Shown one piece after another: positions 1-12,209 of a stretch of DNA of 64,000 nt. The number at the start of each line of letters is the position of its first letter. Position 1 is the first letter of the stretch. Under the pieces are notes generated by a model, which was not told the origin of the DNA, ran no database searches, and saw only the letters and a program-made list of their open reading frames with translations. The DNA comes from Luidia sarsii (lineage: Eukaryota; Echinodermata; Asteroidea; Paxillosida; Luidiidae), in contig OX465111.1 of the NCBI GenBank assembly GCA_949987565.1, positions 16,094,359 through 16,158,358 of the forward strand, in the 5' to 3' direction. A program made the translations under genes and the position numbers.

Positions 1-1400
1 CTAAATAAAAAATGCACAAGTTTTGTTTTTCTTAATATTTAGGGAACCTAGGGAGTGGTTCGGCAACCCCCTAAAAATAAGTGTTTAGGCTGATCATGGC
101 CCCAAAATGGGTTCTAGCCTAATGACTCCAAGAATTTAAATCCCAGCATTTTAGCAATTCCCCCCTGCCTTTACACAACTTTTTTACACTGAAGTGAATT
201 TAAACTGTTTTGCAATAGTGAGTAAAAACTTTAAAACTTAAAAACAAAAAATTGTAGAATGCTATCAGAATGCTTCCATTTCATAAAAAAATATTAAAGT
301 GTACAGGCCCAAAAATCTTGAAAAAAATTGCAATTTGTTTTTCTTTACGGTATATTTTGGGAACTTTAGGGAGTTGTTGAACCCCCCCCCCCCCCAAAAA
401 AACCTTTAATTTTGGCCAAAAAGTGACTTCTTGCCTAATGACTCAATGAATTTAAAAACCTGCTTTTTAGCCCCTCCCCTCAATTAACTTTGTTTACACT
501 GAAGTGAATTTAAACCGTTTGGCAATGAAACCAAAAGGAATATTACTTTAATTCTTGAAGAGAGTTTTGTTTAACTTAATGAGTCCCATTCAGCGGTCTT
601 GAGTAAACTTTTAAAAATTTCTTTGTAGAATGCTACAAAGTATGAGAATGCTTCAGTTATATAAACAAATCATAGTGTAAGGGCTAAAGGCCTGAAATCT
701 TGATAAAAGTTGGACATGTTTCCTTTTTTCTTTACGGTAAATTTTGGGAACTTAGGGAGTTGTTGAAACCCCCCCCCAAAAAAAAAAATCTTAAATTTTG
801 GCCCCCCAAAAAATGAGTTCTTGCCTAATGACTCAATGTATTTAAAACCTTGCTTTTTAGCCCCACCCCTCCCTTTTACATAATTTTGTGAATTTAAACT
901 GTTCGGTAATGAAACAAATAAGTTTTACCTTTAGTTTATAAGATAATTATGAAGTTTTTTAACCCAGTGAGCCCCTCTGACCTTTAACGGTCTTGAGTCA
1001 TTTTTTAAAAACATCTTCGTAGAATGCTAACAGAATGCTTCTGTTTTGTAAAAAATCATAAAAATCCACAGGCCTGAAATCTTGATAAAATTAATGGACA
1101 CATTTTGCTTTTCTTAATATTTTTGGAACTTAGGGAGTGGTTGAAAAAAAAAAAAAATAAGTTTAATTTCGGCCCTCAAAATGAGTTGAAATTGACTAAT
1201 GACGCAATGGATTTAAAACCCTGGTTTTTAGCCCCCTCCTTTAAACTGTCCAGTGCTGACTTCAATTAAGACTTCTATTGAGAGATTTTCTTAAAGAAAA
1301 TTTTTACCCAATGAGCCCCCTGGGCCCCCTCTGAACTTCAGGTTCGTGAGTAAACTTTTAAAAAAATCTTTGTTGACTTAAATGTTGTTGAATTCTACCC
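1..1400. repeat. Degenerate ~380 bp tandem repeat array, truncated at window start
   Basis: Four successive blocks share the same ordered words: GGGAACTTAGGGAGT, a C-run or A-run, TTTTGGCC, CCTAATGACTCAATG, TTTAAAACC, TTTTTAGCCCC and CACTGAAGTGAATTTAAAC. The CCTAATGACT-like word recurs near 118, 435, 813 and 1194, giving a period of about 320-380 bp. Homopolymer runs and indels vary between units. No coding frame is seen. The array probably continues left of the window. Confidence 0.8.
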
Positions 1401-1539
1401 TTAATAGAAAAATCCCTTTATACAGTGTAGGCCCTATAAAAACAAAAAGCAAAAGCGGACTTTCGTGCTGTTGAACTGAAGGGAAAAGGGAAAGAAAGGC
1501 TGAAAAAGGAAAAAGAAAAGATTTCAGTTAGTAGCACAC

Positions 1540-2110
1540 TAACCTCGTGGCTCGTCACAACTTGTGACTTACCACCGCCGTCTTTAGTGGAAGTTATAGC
1601 CGACGCTTGTGTTTCAACTCGTCCTCGGTAAACTTGAAGATGGCCGGCGCGCTGGACCGGAGTTCAGTCAGAGGCAAATACGCCGGCAGCACTCGGAGAA
1701 CTTCCTGGGTCTTCTAGGCTTGTCCGCCGCTCGGTCCCTGGAAGCACCGACCGCCGCAAAAATATCAGTCTTCGTCCGTTTTCCGAATCCAAACAACCGT
1801 ACGCGTCCAATGGGCTTGCCGCCTGCCCGCGGCAAACTTTAAGTTCGTCACGGCAGGCACAGCGGCAGCACTTGGCGCAGTTCTGGGAGTCCTTTTCGGT
1901 CGTTCCAGAAAGAATAGAGTCCTGAAGTTGTCCTCCAAGTAGTTGATGAGCGGGCGTTCCTCTGCAGCTTTCCCTCGAAGCTCCGGGCCGTAGAAAGAGT
2001 CGTCCTTCCGAGTTCCGTCCGTTCCGACTCCAGACAGCGGCGCGTACATTGGAATAGGCGCTTTTGCAAATTCGACAAAACTCGACCCGCCCGCGCGGGT
2101 AAATTCGTGG
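1540..2110. promoter_or_regulatory. CpG-rich block, candidate promoter and/or first noncoding exon
   Basis: CpG density is far above the AT-rich surroundings, with several GCCGGCGCG-like words. On the plus strand AAGATGGCC (ATG at 1639) has a good start context, but the frame closes after 25 codons. On the minus strand a strong donor, CGGTG|GTAAGTC, lies at 1573/1572, so a divergent gene running left off the window could have its first exon here. A 94-codon minus-strand frame (1765-2049) looks unlike any family I recognise. Direction of transcription is not settled; it could also be an upstream 5' UTR exon of the Kelch gene at 13.4 kb. Confidence 0.45.
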
Positions 2111-2739
2111 TTTTCAGCCAGATTTTCGAGAACTGCGGTTCCTCGACATTCTCAAAAAGTGGAGTAATTGTTTCTTCCCATTTTGAGAGGCAACAGGCAC
2201 AGAATGGCTTCCGCGAAACCGTAAAAAGTCGACATTTTGTCGACAGATTCACGAGCAACATGTTCACAAGCTTGCAAGTCAAGCAAAAAAGTGAAGTTAA
2301 TTCTAGCCGCGTAATATTATATTGGCAGTAATGGGGGGTCCTGCAATTTGCGACAATACAAACTTCAAGACTACTCACATAGCTTGAATTAATCCGCGTA
2401 TTTTATGAAAGGATATTTGTCATGTAAAAATCATGATTTCTGTTTCTAATTAAGTTAAATTATTTCTCGAAAACTCCTATTATCTGTTTAAATACCCAAG
2501 ACGACAAACAACCTGTAATGTTGAAGTGAAGTGAAGGGCCTATTTTTTCACTGATTTTAGAGGGAACGAGAAAAGCAGACGATTGAAAGTGGGCGATATG
2601 TAAATTGAGATTTTTAGGGGACGCTCTCCCATTGGCCAGCGAGCTGGCTTATCTCTGATTGCTCATATTGAAATACTAATTTAAATATCAATTGAAATGC
2701 AAGTTTTACGAATAAATGCATACGTAATGCGACTGACAA
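2111..2739. other. AT-rich sequence with no recognised feature
   Basis: Open frames on both strands are short and do not look like protein families. I see no repeat structure or splice-bounded exon here. Confidence 0.4.
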
Positions 2740-2965
2740 GGTATAAGTGTAATACATGCACATATATGAACATGTACGTGTACATGTACATGTACGTACA
2801 TGCACACACATGTACATGTGTACATGTACACTGCATGTACTGTACATGTACAGTACATGTACATGTACAGTACATGCACGTGTACTGTACATGTACACGT
2901 ACATGCACATGTACAATGTTCATGTACATGTACAGTGTACATGTACATGTACATGAACGTATTAT
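2740..2965. repeat. TACATG/GTAC simple-repeat array
   Basis: Dense overlapping words TACATG, GTACATGTAC, GTACAGTAC and CACACA. From 2770 to 2831 pyrimidine and purine alternate without a break. All six frames give artefactual Met-Tyr-Val-His-Cys-Thr peptides, so the overlapping open frames are not genes. Confidence 0.95.
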
Positions 2966-4069
2966 AGTGTTCATGTGCTACATAATTCCGTGTGCAAGTA
3001 CGTGTACTGCACATAGGCCTATACAAAATATGCAAGCATATAATGAGAAGATGTTTTTCTGCTTGTTTTCAGGAATTTTCTTTCTTATTAATTTCTTAAG
3101 ATAGAATTTGATTATCGAAATAATGTGTAACTTGAATAGATGTCAAATTCGGCACCTGATGTCAAATTCGACAAGTTTGGCAGGAATCATTGTCCCTGAG
3201 GCACGATTGAAATATCTATCTACATAGGTATATAATGTTATTAATCTATTTCTTCATTTGTAATTTCTTTCTATCTATATTTGTTATTTAATTCCGTTCC
3301 GTTCCATTTATTATTTGTTTTTATCTTTTTATTTAAATCCCTCGATAGTTGCTTTCTTTTTTCTTAATTTTGTATAGTTATTTATTCCTCCATGTTTTTA
3401 TTCATGAACCACATTACCGAATTTCTGCACCCATTCCCATAGCATTTATACTGAAAGCACCCATTGCTCTATTAGCTCCTTCCTCGGTTTCTATGTAAAA
3501 TTCTGACATGTTATTTACTAATGAATCCCCCCATTTTCTTTAATTTGGACAAAATAATTGTAGTCAGCCAAAGAACACGGAAGAACATTGGGGAGGTAAC
3601 AATTTACATTCATTTGGAGAAGTCCAGCATTTATTTTTGCATTGTAAAATTAAAGATTTACATTCTGAATATATTAGATTTTAAAAATAAAAATAATCAT
3701 GTAGACACTTCTGAGCCCAATTTCATCGTATTAAAGGCAAAACTGACGGGAAACTTTTGGATAATTAAAAAAAGAGCTTTTAGAGCCAAGAGCCTTTTGT
3801 ATACGTTAATTGGGGAAAAATAATGAAAGTAAAACTGACTGGGAAAGTTTAAACATTTGAAGAAGAAAAAACAGCAAAGTAAATGTAAATCTTGCTGAAG
3901 TACTTCAGGATCTCACATAATTGGTGAAGCTTTTTATATCTATATAATTATTCAGTCAAATGAAGGAAAGGAAGAGTCTTGAACCTGAGAACACTTTCTT
4001 AACAAACCAGTGTTCTTATGACCGAGTATTTAGGTGACAAGCTTCACAAATAGTCAAATATCTTTTTTA
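2966..4069. other. AT-rich sequence, no gene seen
   Basis: A 100-codon plus-strand frame at 3521-3823 is Lys/Ile/Phe-rich with AT-driven composition and no recognisable domain, so I do not call it. Around 3735-3760 and 3833-3850 are fragments resembling the tail (AACTGACTGGGAAA) of the SINE described at 4070, 7358 and 59070. Confidence 0.4.
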
Positions 4070-4200
4070 TGTTGGTGAGGGTACCAGTCTGGAGAATTTC
4101 ACCATCTATGGGCTGGATTGCTCAGGTGTTGAGAGCACTGGTACATTATTCCAGAGGTGTCAAGTTCAAGTTCCTCTCTAGTCAAATAAATTCTTAAAAT
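4070..4200 (+). mobile_element. tRNA-derived SINE, copy 1 (degenerate)
   Basis: A tRNA-like head starts near 4108 with GGGCTGGATTGCTCAGG (A-box-like), then GAGAGCACTGG, then TCAAGTTCAAGTTCC (degenerate B box), then TAGTCAAAT. The leader CACCATCTATGGGCTGG is shared with the copies at 7358 and 59070. No tRNA cloverleaf survives, so it is a SINE rather than a tRNA gene. Confidence 0.7.
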
Positions 4201-4369
4201 AAAACAATTGTTGGAAACGGTTAATTGACTGAAATGACCACAATGCAAATCTCAAAACATATAGAGGCCTTGACATAGCAGGCCCTCCTGAAACTGAAAT
4301 CATTCATTTTTGGATAAGATTTACTTCTGGCAGCCTTCATCATATCCTAACAATTTGAAAAGGTTGGCC

Positions 4370-4495
4370 AATTATTGCTATGCCCAGAAAAAGCACCCAC
4401 ATAATTATAGGCCATGGGAAGTGGCTGCAGCTGCTAGCTTGCTGCTTCCATAGACTCATGTGTAATTTGAAGCCATAGCCAATTAACTTTGGACC
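4370..4495. mobile_element. Small nonautonomous element related to copies at 26522, 46625 and 49092
   Basis: Contains AATTTGAAGCCATAGCCAA and ends near TTTGGACC, the reverse complement of the GTCCGAAAATTCA...GGCTATGGCTTCAAATT words at 49092. The inner part AGCTGCTAGCTTGCTGCTTCC matches the middle of the 46625 copy. No open frame. Confidence 0.5.
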
Positions 4496-5377
4496 GGTCT
4501 TGTTATGACTTGGGATTAAAGTCCTGGAAATTCATCCACTGCCATAAGATCCTTGAGAAGATACCACCTTAAACCTCTTCACCCTTGATGAAAACCATTT
4601 CTATGATTGTATTCTTTACCATGCCATCTGATTAGCAGCATTTATATTGATGTATTGTTGTATCAAGGAATTTTTTCAAGGGGGAGGGGGTGGCGTTGGT
4701 CGGGCGGACATCCTTTTTGGCTGGTACCCAGATTTTTATAGGATCATAATAGAAAAATTGGGACTTTTGGCTGTAAGAGTCCACTGTGTTTCGCACAAAG
4801 CAAGTGGGGTCCGAGGCCCTGAATTTTGTTTATCCTAAGATGCTCTCTGGTACCTTATAAAGCATTTGCTGGGCTTTTCAGTGCTTTTTAATTAAGAGGG
4901 AAAAGGAGATATTAGTCAAACTTTTGCAAAATGAAAAAAAAAGGATAATTTTTTTACATTTTTCTTCTAATTTCCTTTTTAGGAAATAGACCCAGGCTCA
5001 CCGACTTCGGCACTCTCATTAATTTGTTTTCATCCTTTTTAGAAGCTGGAGCCGGGTTTTGGGGAAAAGGCTCATGCAGTAAACATCCTCATAGTCGCAG
5101 AACATAAAATAGGTTAGAATGGCCATTACCGTCACCGAAATTGAGAGCATATCGTGTAAGGAATGATTGAACATGAAGTGGTGGTTTTGCAATTTGGCCT
5201 TCAGAGGTATGCAGTCTTTGATGACTGCATCCAGTGAAATAAAGAATCGACCGAACAATCGTCATCATCTATGATCTAGAGCTCTTGAAAGAACTTCGTG
5301 GCCATCACTATCTACGCCCTCTTCGGCAGTCTTTATGATAAAAGTATATGAATAATGCATTTTAATTTTATGTACCA

Positions 5378-5632
5378 ATGCACGATCGTCTGTGTTGCAC
5401 GGCTGGGGCACGATTATGTAACGAGCCTTTCCATTGGCTACACGGACACATGACGCAGGATTTGCCGGGAAATGACCAAATGATTATTTCTTGGGGGAAT
5501 GGAAGTTTCGCCTCGCGTGTGCTGTGCGTGTTAGTCCATTGGCAGCCATCGTGTCTCACACGCGTGCATGCAGTGATGTCTGGCCCGCAACTGCCGATGA
5601 ATCGTCGGGAAAAAACCCCAGACCAATGTGAG
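5378..5632. promoter_or_regulatory. CpG-rich block with two CCATTGG boxes and a consensus donor
   Basis: CpG-enriched 250 bp with CCATTGG (inverted CCAAT) near 5430 and 5538, followed by a good plus-strand donor CCAAT|GTGAGTAT (boundary 5627/5628). It could be a promoter with a noncoding first exon spliced to the acceptor at 13426/13427 of the Kelch gene. Overlapping frames on both strands (87 and 143 codons) have no recognisable domain. Confidence 0.4.
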
Positions 5633-5939
5633 TATATTTGAATTGTCAGCGATCGCCATGGTTGTGTTTGATGGAGAGCTGGGCGAGGATGTGTGATTCG
5701 AAAGAGAAAAATAGAGTTAACAACATGACCACAGTCACCGTGTATCTGGCATGACATTGTGATTGTGATTGGGCTGGAGGTCAAGTTACACGGGCGCAAG
5801 CCACTGCGCTATACTCATGATATCCTTAAAAAAAACATCGTCCCATTCTCTTCATTGCATCATGTGTTCTACTTCTAGCAGAGTTATTATTAATACTACT
5901 ACTACACATAGTCAGTGCGCCAGTAATTTCAACACTTGG

Positions 5940-6541
5940 TTGGTTGCTAGTCTGAGTAACTTGGACCCGACAAGTCACCCTTTTTTTATCGAATTTTGAA
6001 ATTTTGAGGGACGGGTGACTGTAGCCGTAGGGTCCAAGGATCATGGCTTTGCATTGTGGTATTTGTCATCTGTGAAAAATACCCCCGACCGAAATCCCCA
6101 GATTTACCCCCAAAAACACCCGTGAAACCGTCCCAAGCGCCCATTGAGGATTAAGTGAGAATTACAGATTCCAAAACTGGTCATTTTGTTTTACTCACGT
6201 TTGGGAAAAGGGAGAAATTTCCCCTCAGTTGACCGAGAATGGGCCGACGAGCCAAGTTGGGGTGGCCATCTTGGATTTGAAAACTGGATGATGTCACCAG
6301 GTCCGGGTGCGGAGTGGTCTGCGGAAGTGTGCGCGCGCTTGACATTACCACAATGCATAGCCATGATCCATGGACCCTACACTACAGTCAACCGTCTCTC
6401 AAATTGTCTAAATTTGATAAAAAAAGGGTGACTTGTCGGGTCCAAGTAACTCGGACCCGTCCCTCAAAATTTCCAAATTTGATAAAAAAAGGGTGACTTG
6501 TTGGGTCCAAGACTCAAGTAACTCGGACGAGTTGGTTGCTA
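5940..6541. mobile_element. Foldback (Mutator-like) element with 10 bp target duplication
   Basis: The direct repeat TTGGTTGCTA occurs at 5940-5949 and 6532-6541, bounding 5950-6531. Inside are long inverted arms: the left arm has AGTAACTTGGACCCGACAAG and a T-run, and the right arm carries the complement. The right terminal segment is tandemly doubled (units near 6345-6465 and 6466-6531). Inner arms also pair (CATGGCTTTGCATTGTGG near 6043 against CCACAATGCATAGCCATG near 6349). No transposase. A 9-10 bp duplication with long arms fits Mutator-like or foldback elements. Confidence 0.8.
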
Positions 6542-7357
6542 AGTTTGTGTTTTTTTCACTATGATGGGATCAGGTTTGTACTTTGTACATGTATTTTGTA
6601 CTTGTTATGACATACACCTGTACATGCACTGTCTATAGTCTGTACACTCCTGACACAGTACACCTGTACTTCACAACACTCTACAGTACAGTACTAGTAC
6701 TAGTACCGAGTAGAAGTACTAGTACTAGTAGTAGTACTATAGTACTAGCTACAGTAGGCACACTGTACAACCACTTGTACTCATCTCATGATGTACTGTA
6801 GTCTGTACTGTCCATGCATGTACATGTACAGTACATGTGCATGTTGCCTGTAACAAGGCATGTGACTGAGTTAGAGTGAGATGATGCATGTGATGTCACA
6901 TGCGCCTTTTGGAGGCAGTGGTTTGTGGTACATGTACCACACTGTGAGTCACATTCAGAGAACTGCTCAGGGTGCTGCTGTCGTATTCCACTCGAACCTT
7001 GTGATAATTTACCGGGCACATTTTATTTAATCAAATAATGGCTTAACTCCCCAAAGCACTAATAATTAGTAATAAATGTTTTGGGTGCAATGGATGGATG
7101 ACAAAATTAAAGTTCGGGAATTTTTAGAGCGAGGTCAGGTTTATATGACAACTGAGGTCTAATAATCATTATAATCACTGTTACAAACACCACCTGCAAC
7201 TGCATGTGCATGTATCTGTAATTTATGTAATTCACAATTCCAGATTCCTTCTGAATGAAAGCGGGGGTGTGATCTCCGGATATATGCGGCAGAGTTAATA
7301 GTTGAATTGCTTCTGACTGGCTGCCCCACCCCGGCAAAGACTTGTTTATAGTTATTG
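6542..7357. repeat. Mixed GTAC-rich simple sequence, no gene
   Basis: Scattered words such as AGTACTAGTACTAG (6690-6745) and TGTACATGTACAGTAC (6817-6835). The rest is unique sequence without recognisable coding content. Confidence 0.5.
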
Positions 7358-7545
7358 TCTATTTTGGAGGCCACCATCTAAGGCTGGGTAGCTCAGATGG
7401 GTAGACCTCTTGCCTCTTACAAAACCAGCGGTCTCACTCTTCTTAGTCTTAGGTTCAAACCCGGCCCAGTCCAGTCATTTTTTGGGGGACATTTTTTCAG
7501 TTGTTAAAAACTTCAAATGTTCCCAGTCAGTTTGTCATCATTTTT
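7358..7545 (+). mobile_element. tRNA-derived SINE, copy 2 (best preserved)
   Basis: After the leader GAGGCCACCATCTAAGG comes an RNA polymerase III A box TAGCTCAGATGG (7389-7400) and a near-consensus B box GGTTCAAACCC (7452-7462). Then follow CAGTCCAGTCA, an A/T-rich body and the tail GTTCCCAGTCAGTTT. An insert lengthens the A-to-B distance. The same leader, head and tail occur inverted at 59070-59215, which defines a SINE family. Confidence 0.8.
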
Positions 7546-8073
7546 TTTTATTCCAGATCTTGTTATTGATAATTTGATTAATTTGAAGATTATTTACATT
7601 TGATAATGTTGAAAAATTTGAATCATATGTAAATATCCAGATTGATGGGCTGGTCAGTCAGACACACACATACTGCATTCTAAAGAACTGTACCAAAGAA
7701 TAATGTTGAACACATTTTTGTAGGACAAAGTCCCTATAATGAATCAACTAAAGTAAAAGCATAAAATTAAATCAATTAAGATTATGCCAATATGCCCATC
7801 TTTCTTCATTTTGATTTTCTCAGTACTTAGTATATTTTACCCATTGCACATTGCCCCTGCTACTGTGCTAAACCTAAGATCTGGTTTATGTATGAATTGG
7901 TAGGATGTTTTTGACACCCTGAGATGGGTGAAGGGACCCCCCCCGGGCCCCTAAAGTACCAGGTACATGTAGTGAGACGTGCTGCCTCATGTTTAAATTC
8001 ACAGGGAAAAGATGCCGTTTTTAGTGGCTGCTGCTACATACTCATTTGCAGTTGCATGCAGCTTTATGAAGAA
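7546..8073. other. No recognised feature
   Basis: AT-rich sequence with short open frames only. A short C/G run near 7940 (CCCCCCCCGGGCCCC) is the only compositional oddity. Confidence 0.4.
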
Positions 8074-8249
8074 CGCAGTGGCTGTTGTTACGGCAGTCGT
8101 CCGTGTGGTTCCCTGACTTCACAATATTCGTCAGGATGTTTAGCTCTTGGAACCAGACTATCAGCTAATAGACTGGTTCAACCAGCCTGCAATGCTGACG
8201 AAATACAATCAAGTCAGGGAACCACACGGACGACTGCTGTAACACTGCA
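8074..8249. mobile_element. MITE family A, copy 1 (right end decayed)
   Basis: Begins CGCAGTGGCTGTTGTTACGG, then GCAGTCGTCCGTGTGG and TTCCCTGACTT. The complement AAGTCAGGGAACCACACGG follows near 8213. The central part is itself an inverted repeat (AACCAGACTATCAG / CTAATAGACTGGTT). The terminal CCACTGCG is lost at the right. Full copies lie at 18329 and 56024. Confidence 0.85.
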
Positions 8250-9284
8250 TATGAAGAAACTCTCATGGGGTGTTTGCACAGAGGTGTGCTGACCATTGTC
8301 CTTTTTCCAGGACACTGAGTTGATTCCTGGTCATGAAACTGTTGACCGAATTGGTGATAGTCTCAAGTTGACTGAAATAGTTGGTTACGATAAGAGTTTT
8401 TCAAGTGCCATATTCAGAGGTGATTGCAACACAGTGGATGCAAAGGGACTTTGGATAGGACTGATCATCGGGTCAAGACTCAAGATACAGTGTAAATAGT
8501 TGCAAAATCAACCTTGCTTTGTCACGTACATGTACATGTATACTGTTATTACTGTATAAAAAAATCTGTTGTGCATGCCTTGATGACTGGTTAGTTATCC
8601 GAATGAACAGCTATCGAGTTGAAAAACCAGGTCCCTACTTCAAGCAGATGCCTACATTGTAGTTTGAAAGATTGGCAAATAAATTGACTGGACTGGGTCT
8701 TGAGACTCTTGACCATGATAACTGATGCTTAGAGACCATAGCAAATGTGCATTGGTAGTGTCCAGAATACTGATGTCCTTGCATGCGGGGTGCCACGCTA
8801 AATGTAGGGGTCACTTGTTATCTTCGCACAGTATTGTTTCTCACTATGCATCTGATCTATGTGATTTTTGACATTATTTTTTGGGATGAGGTCTGGACTC
8901 TGGATCACGGTGTTTCGTAACACAGGATCCTCGTTTTTTGGGTTTTTTTTTTTCATTTCGCACCTGGCCTTTGTTTTTTGCTGTAGTGAGAAAAGGGTTA
9001 TAGGCCTACTACATGTACTAGTCAACTAGTCTTTGGTAGGATTGCATATCCAGTCAGGACCATTAAATGCTGTATACAGTATCTCCAGGTGTGAAGTTGA
9101 TAACTGTTGTCGCCTAGGGTTAATATCAAGTGACTGCCGTAGTTGAAATGGCAAGTTAAGATGGTGAGGTTTCCAAATTATCCAGGCACCAAATTGATAA
9201 GGTGCCATGTTCTTCAGTCATCTTACTCTATATTGGACTGTACATTAGGTGACTTGTCCAAGCATCATGTTTGCAAGGGGACGT

Positions 9285-9875
9285 CTTAATACATGTACAG
9301 TACCACTACTGTACATGTACATTGTACACTGTACACATGTACAAGAACATTGTACATGTACATGTGCTACCTGTACATGTACATGTGCTACATGTACCTG
9401 TACATACATTGTACATACATGTACATGTACATGTATGTACGTGTATGCAATGAATGTACATGTACATGTATGTACACACACATGTACATGTATGTATACA
9501 TGTACGTGTACATGTACATTAGGTCAAAGGAGGAACTTCCACATGCACTTTCAACGTTGACTGCATAAATGTACAGACTTGCGTAATATACAAAACGTGT
9601 GAATTTAATCTACATGTACAGCATAGTGTACATGTCCATACGTGTACATTACCGTACATGTACATGAATAGTGTACCGTACATGTACATGTTTACATGTA
9701 CATGTACACGTATCCATCTAGACATTAGTAACACACATGCACTACATGTACAGTATGCATGTACAATGTACTGTACATGTACAATTGTACATGTACATTG
9801 TGTACACTGCGCATGTACATGTGCAGTGTACATGTACCGTACCGTAGTGTACGGTACATGTACATTAGCTCAGTA
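9285..9875. repeat. TACATG/GTAC array, one of the densest
   Basis: Nearly continuous TACATG, GTACATGTAC and TGTACAATGTAC words. From 9454 to 9519 pyrimidine and purine alternate strictly. The overlapping 60-104 codon frames on both strands are artefacts of the repeat. Confidence 0.95.
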
Positions 9876-12209
9876 GTACAATGCTGTTGCAGTGGGTGAA
9901 CTAATGAGGTCAGTCGTGTTGGGCTACTAGTACTAGGCTTGACAAGTGCTGCAGTGCCTCTGCCTGACGGTAACTATGTACATGTGCAATGAATTATGCA
10001 GGACTACGGTAGATCTGTAATACGTGTACAGATACATGCGCATGTGCACGTACATGTATGTAGGCATAGACACCCTGCACAGTTTATTGGACGTCTGCCA
10101 ACTCGATATGAATCTGCCTCATTTAATACTGGTAATTTTTTGGAGTACAGTACACTGTACATGTATGTATGAAAATACCGTATATACCGGGTGAGTAGTA
10201 CGTGTACATGAGGTTCATGTGGTAAATGGATTGTGCACAGAGGAATGGAGAAAGACACCCGCCTAATGTAATGTGGAGAATTAAGACCAATCGTTGTGTC
10301 CTCATATGATAATGCACTGCAAATGGGTCATGTCAAGCAGAGGAGATTAAACTATTAAACTTCAATACACTATCCATTTATACTGGGCATTTTGTCATAT
10401 TTTTTACAATAGACACTAGACAGAAGCCATTGTCTGGGTGCCGCATTGTATCCATACTGGCTATCATAGTTTCAATACATTCTTGATTAGGATTTATCTT
10501 GTGGCAGATAGGAGCGTATATAGTACATGTGCTTTTACAACCAAATGTACTCTACGTACCTTGACCCATAGAGGTATTGTTAAGAAAGGGTACTAGGCAA
10601 TGAGGCAGAGCTTGCAGATCTGCTTCATAATTTCAAATGACACAAGACCCTTAACAGGCCATTGACCCGCCAATGCCCTGCCAATGCCGATAGATTGAGG
10701 TCAGATTGTGGTAGGCAGCCCCCCCCCCCTTCCCAGAATATCTGCCTCTCCCTACAAGAGGGCTGTTTCCACAAAAGAATGTGATGATTTGGAATCGATT
10801 TTGGAATTTAATTCAAACTCCACCTTTTTCTGACTTCATGTTTTAGTGGGATTCGAATTGCGATTCGGACTCAACTGTTAATGCTAATTTTCTAAATAAT
10901 CGCGTTTATACATGTATGCCTCCCCGTCTTAGCCCAAAGAATTGCTATGGTGAAGTTCCTTCTGTGCATACAGTGTATAACACTTTCAATGTGATTTAAT
11001 GTCCAAATTGTGATTTGCCATTATTGTATGCTCACAAAAAAAAGTGGAGTTACATGTAGAACTTAGAATCGCATTGATCACATTTTCTTGGGGACAGTGA
11101 AAACGGCTCTATAAATGTACATACTGTAGTGAAACTTCGTCTGCATAAGAAATTGGGGGCCCTAATTGATTGTGCATGTGCAACTGAGATCAAAGCAGGC
11201 TCTGCACTCTGCATGCATACATTTATGGACTATGATCTGGAGTTTATGTACTGTACATTGTACTGTACATTCAGGACATGAGTTCTTTCCTCCTATGTAC
11301 AGTACACTACAGCACACAAGTGCACAAAAGCACAGACTAGCCAGGAAGGTTGACCCCTGTCTGACCTTTTTGCATTAGAGTCAGTATAAACTACATGTAT
11401 GTTATGACTTTGGAATTGAAAATAAAAGGAAAGAATATTTGTTTTGTAAGTGGCCTAGGGTGTGAAGTTTCCGTTTTTGTTTGCCTGTATTAGATTGATT
11501 TAAGTTCTTCTGATCACCTCAATCTTGGTTGGACTTGCGAAAGCTTTGTTGTCTCCACTGTTGCACTACAGGGATGACTACTTAAAAGTGGATTGGACTG
11601 GGAAACGTACTGGGAGTCTGGGAATTGTATTTTGACTTGCCTCTTAACAAATTAAAGGGGAAAGTAAAACTACATGTAGCCAGCTGTTTAAAATGATGTT
11701 TTGGTAAGGATGATCAAATCTGAAGCAGGATTGAAATAAGATGAGCAGTTGGGAGCCTCTTTAACTGAGACAAGTACGAATCTTCCATAGCTGCTGTAAT
11801 ACTGTATAGCCATGACTTGATGCACTGTCAGTCACTAATTGGATGTAATTTCAGTTGACAAGTATGCACAGATGTTTACTTCTTATTCAATGATTTACTT
11901 GTTGGTTTTCTTTTAGTTTTTTTTTTTTTAATTACCCTGGGCTGTGGCCTGTCGTTGCGCAGGCACTCTTGGGTTGGCAAAATGTCAGCCATGTTATTAA
12001 ATGAATGCAGATGCATATTGGCTCGGGCGTGACATACTCACTCAATGCTCCTGACAATTTCACACCAATTCTAAACTGGCAGCGTGTTCCAGGTGCCTTG
12101 GTCAATTTCCTCATCCCGATTTTGTTTTTGTCTTTTTTTTTGGCCTTTCTGTTATTTCTGAGCGGATTGGTTTAAAAGATCCATTTCAAGAGCTTGCCAG
12201 GGGATGGGA
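9876..12209. other. Upstream region of the Kelch gene; one dispersed repeat, otherwise nothing firm
   Basis: Between about 10780 and 10905 is a fragment sharing AATTCAAACTCCA, GATTCGGACTC and TTTTCTAAAT words with 24430-24570, so it is a dispersed repeat. There are scattered TACATG words. A C-run (CCCCCCCCCC) lies near 10720. No splice-bounded exon is recognisable; the DNA is intergenic or a 5' UTR intron. Confidence 0.5.

Noticed and set aside
1765..2378. Minus-strand frames of 94 and 176 codons in the CpG block
   Set aside because: No recognisable domain, both frames close before the good donor at 1573, and CpG-rich DNA is poor in stop codons anyway.
2614..3104. Overlapping open frames rich in Met, Tyr, Val, His, Cys and Thr on both strands
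   Set aside because: Translations of TACATG repeats. The repeat has no stops in several frames. The same applies at 9245-9880, 16875-17200, 21340-21900 and 56377-56690.
4108..4185. Possible tRNA genes (also at 7382 and 59119)
   Set aside because: A and B boxes are present, but the acceptor and anticodon stems are not, the spacing is wrong in one copy, and shared tails show a SINE.
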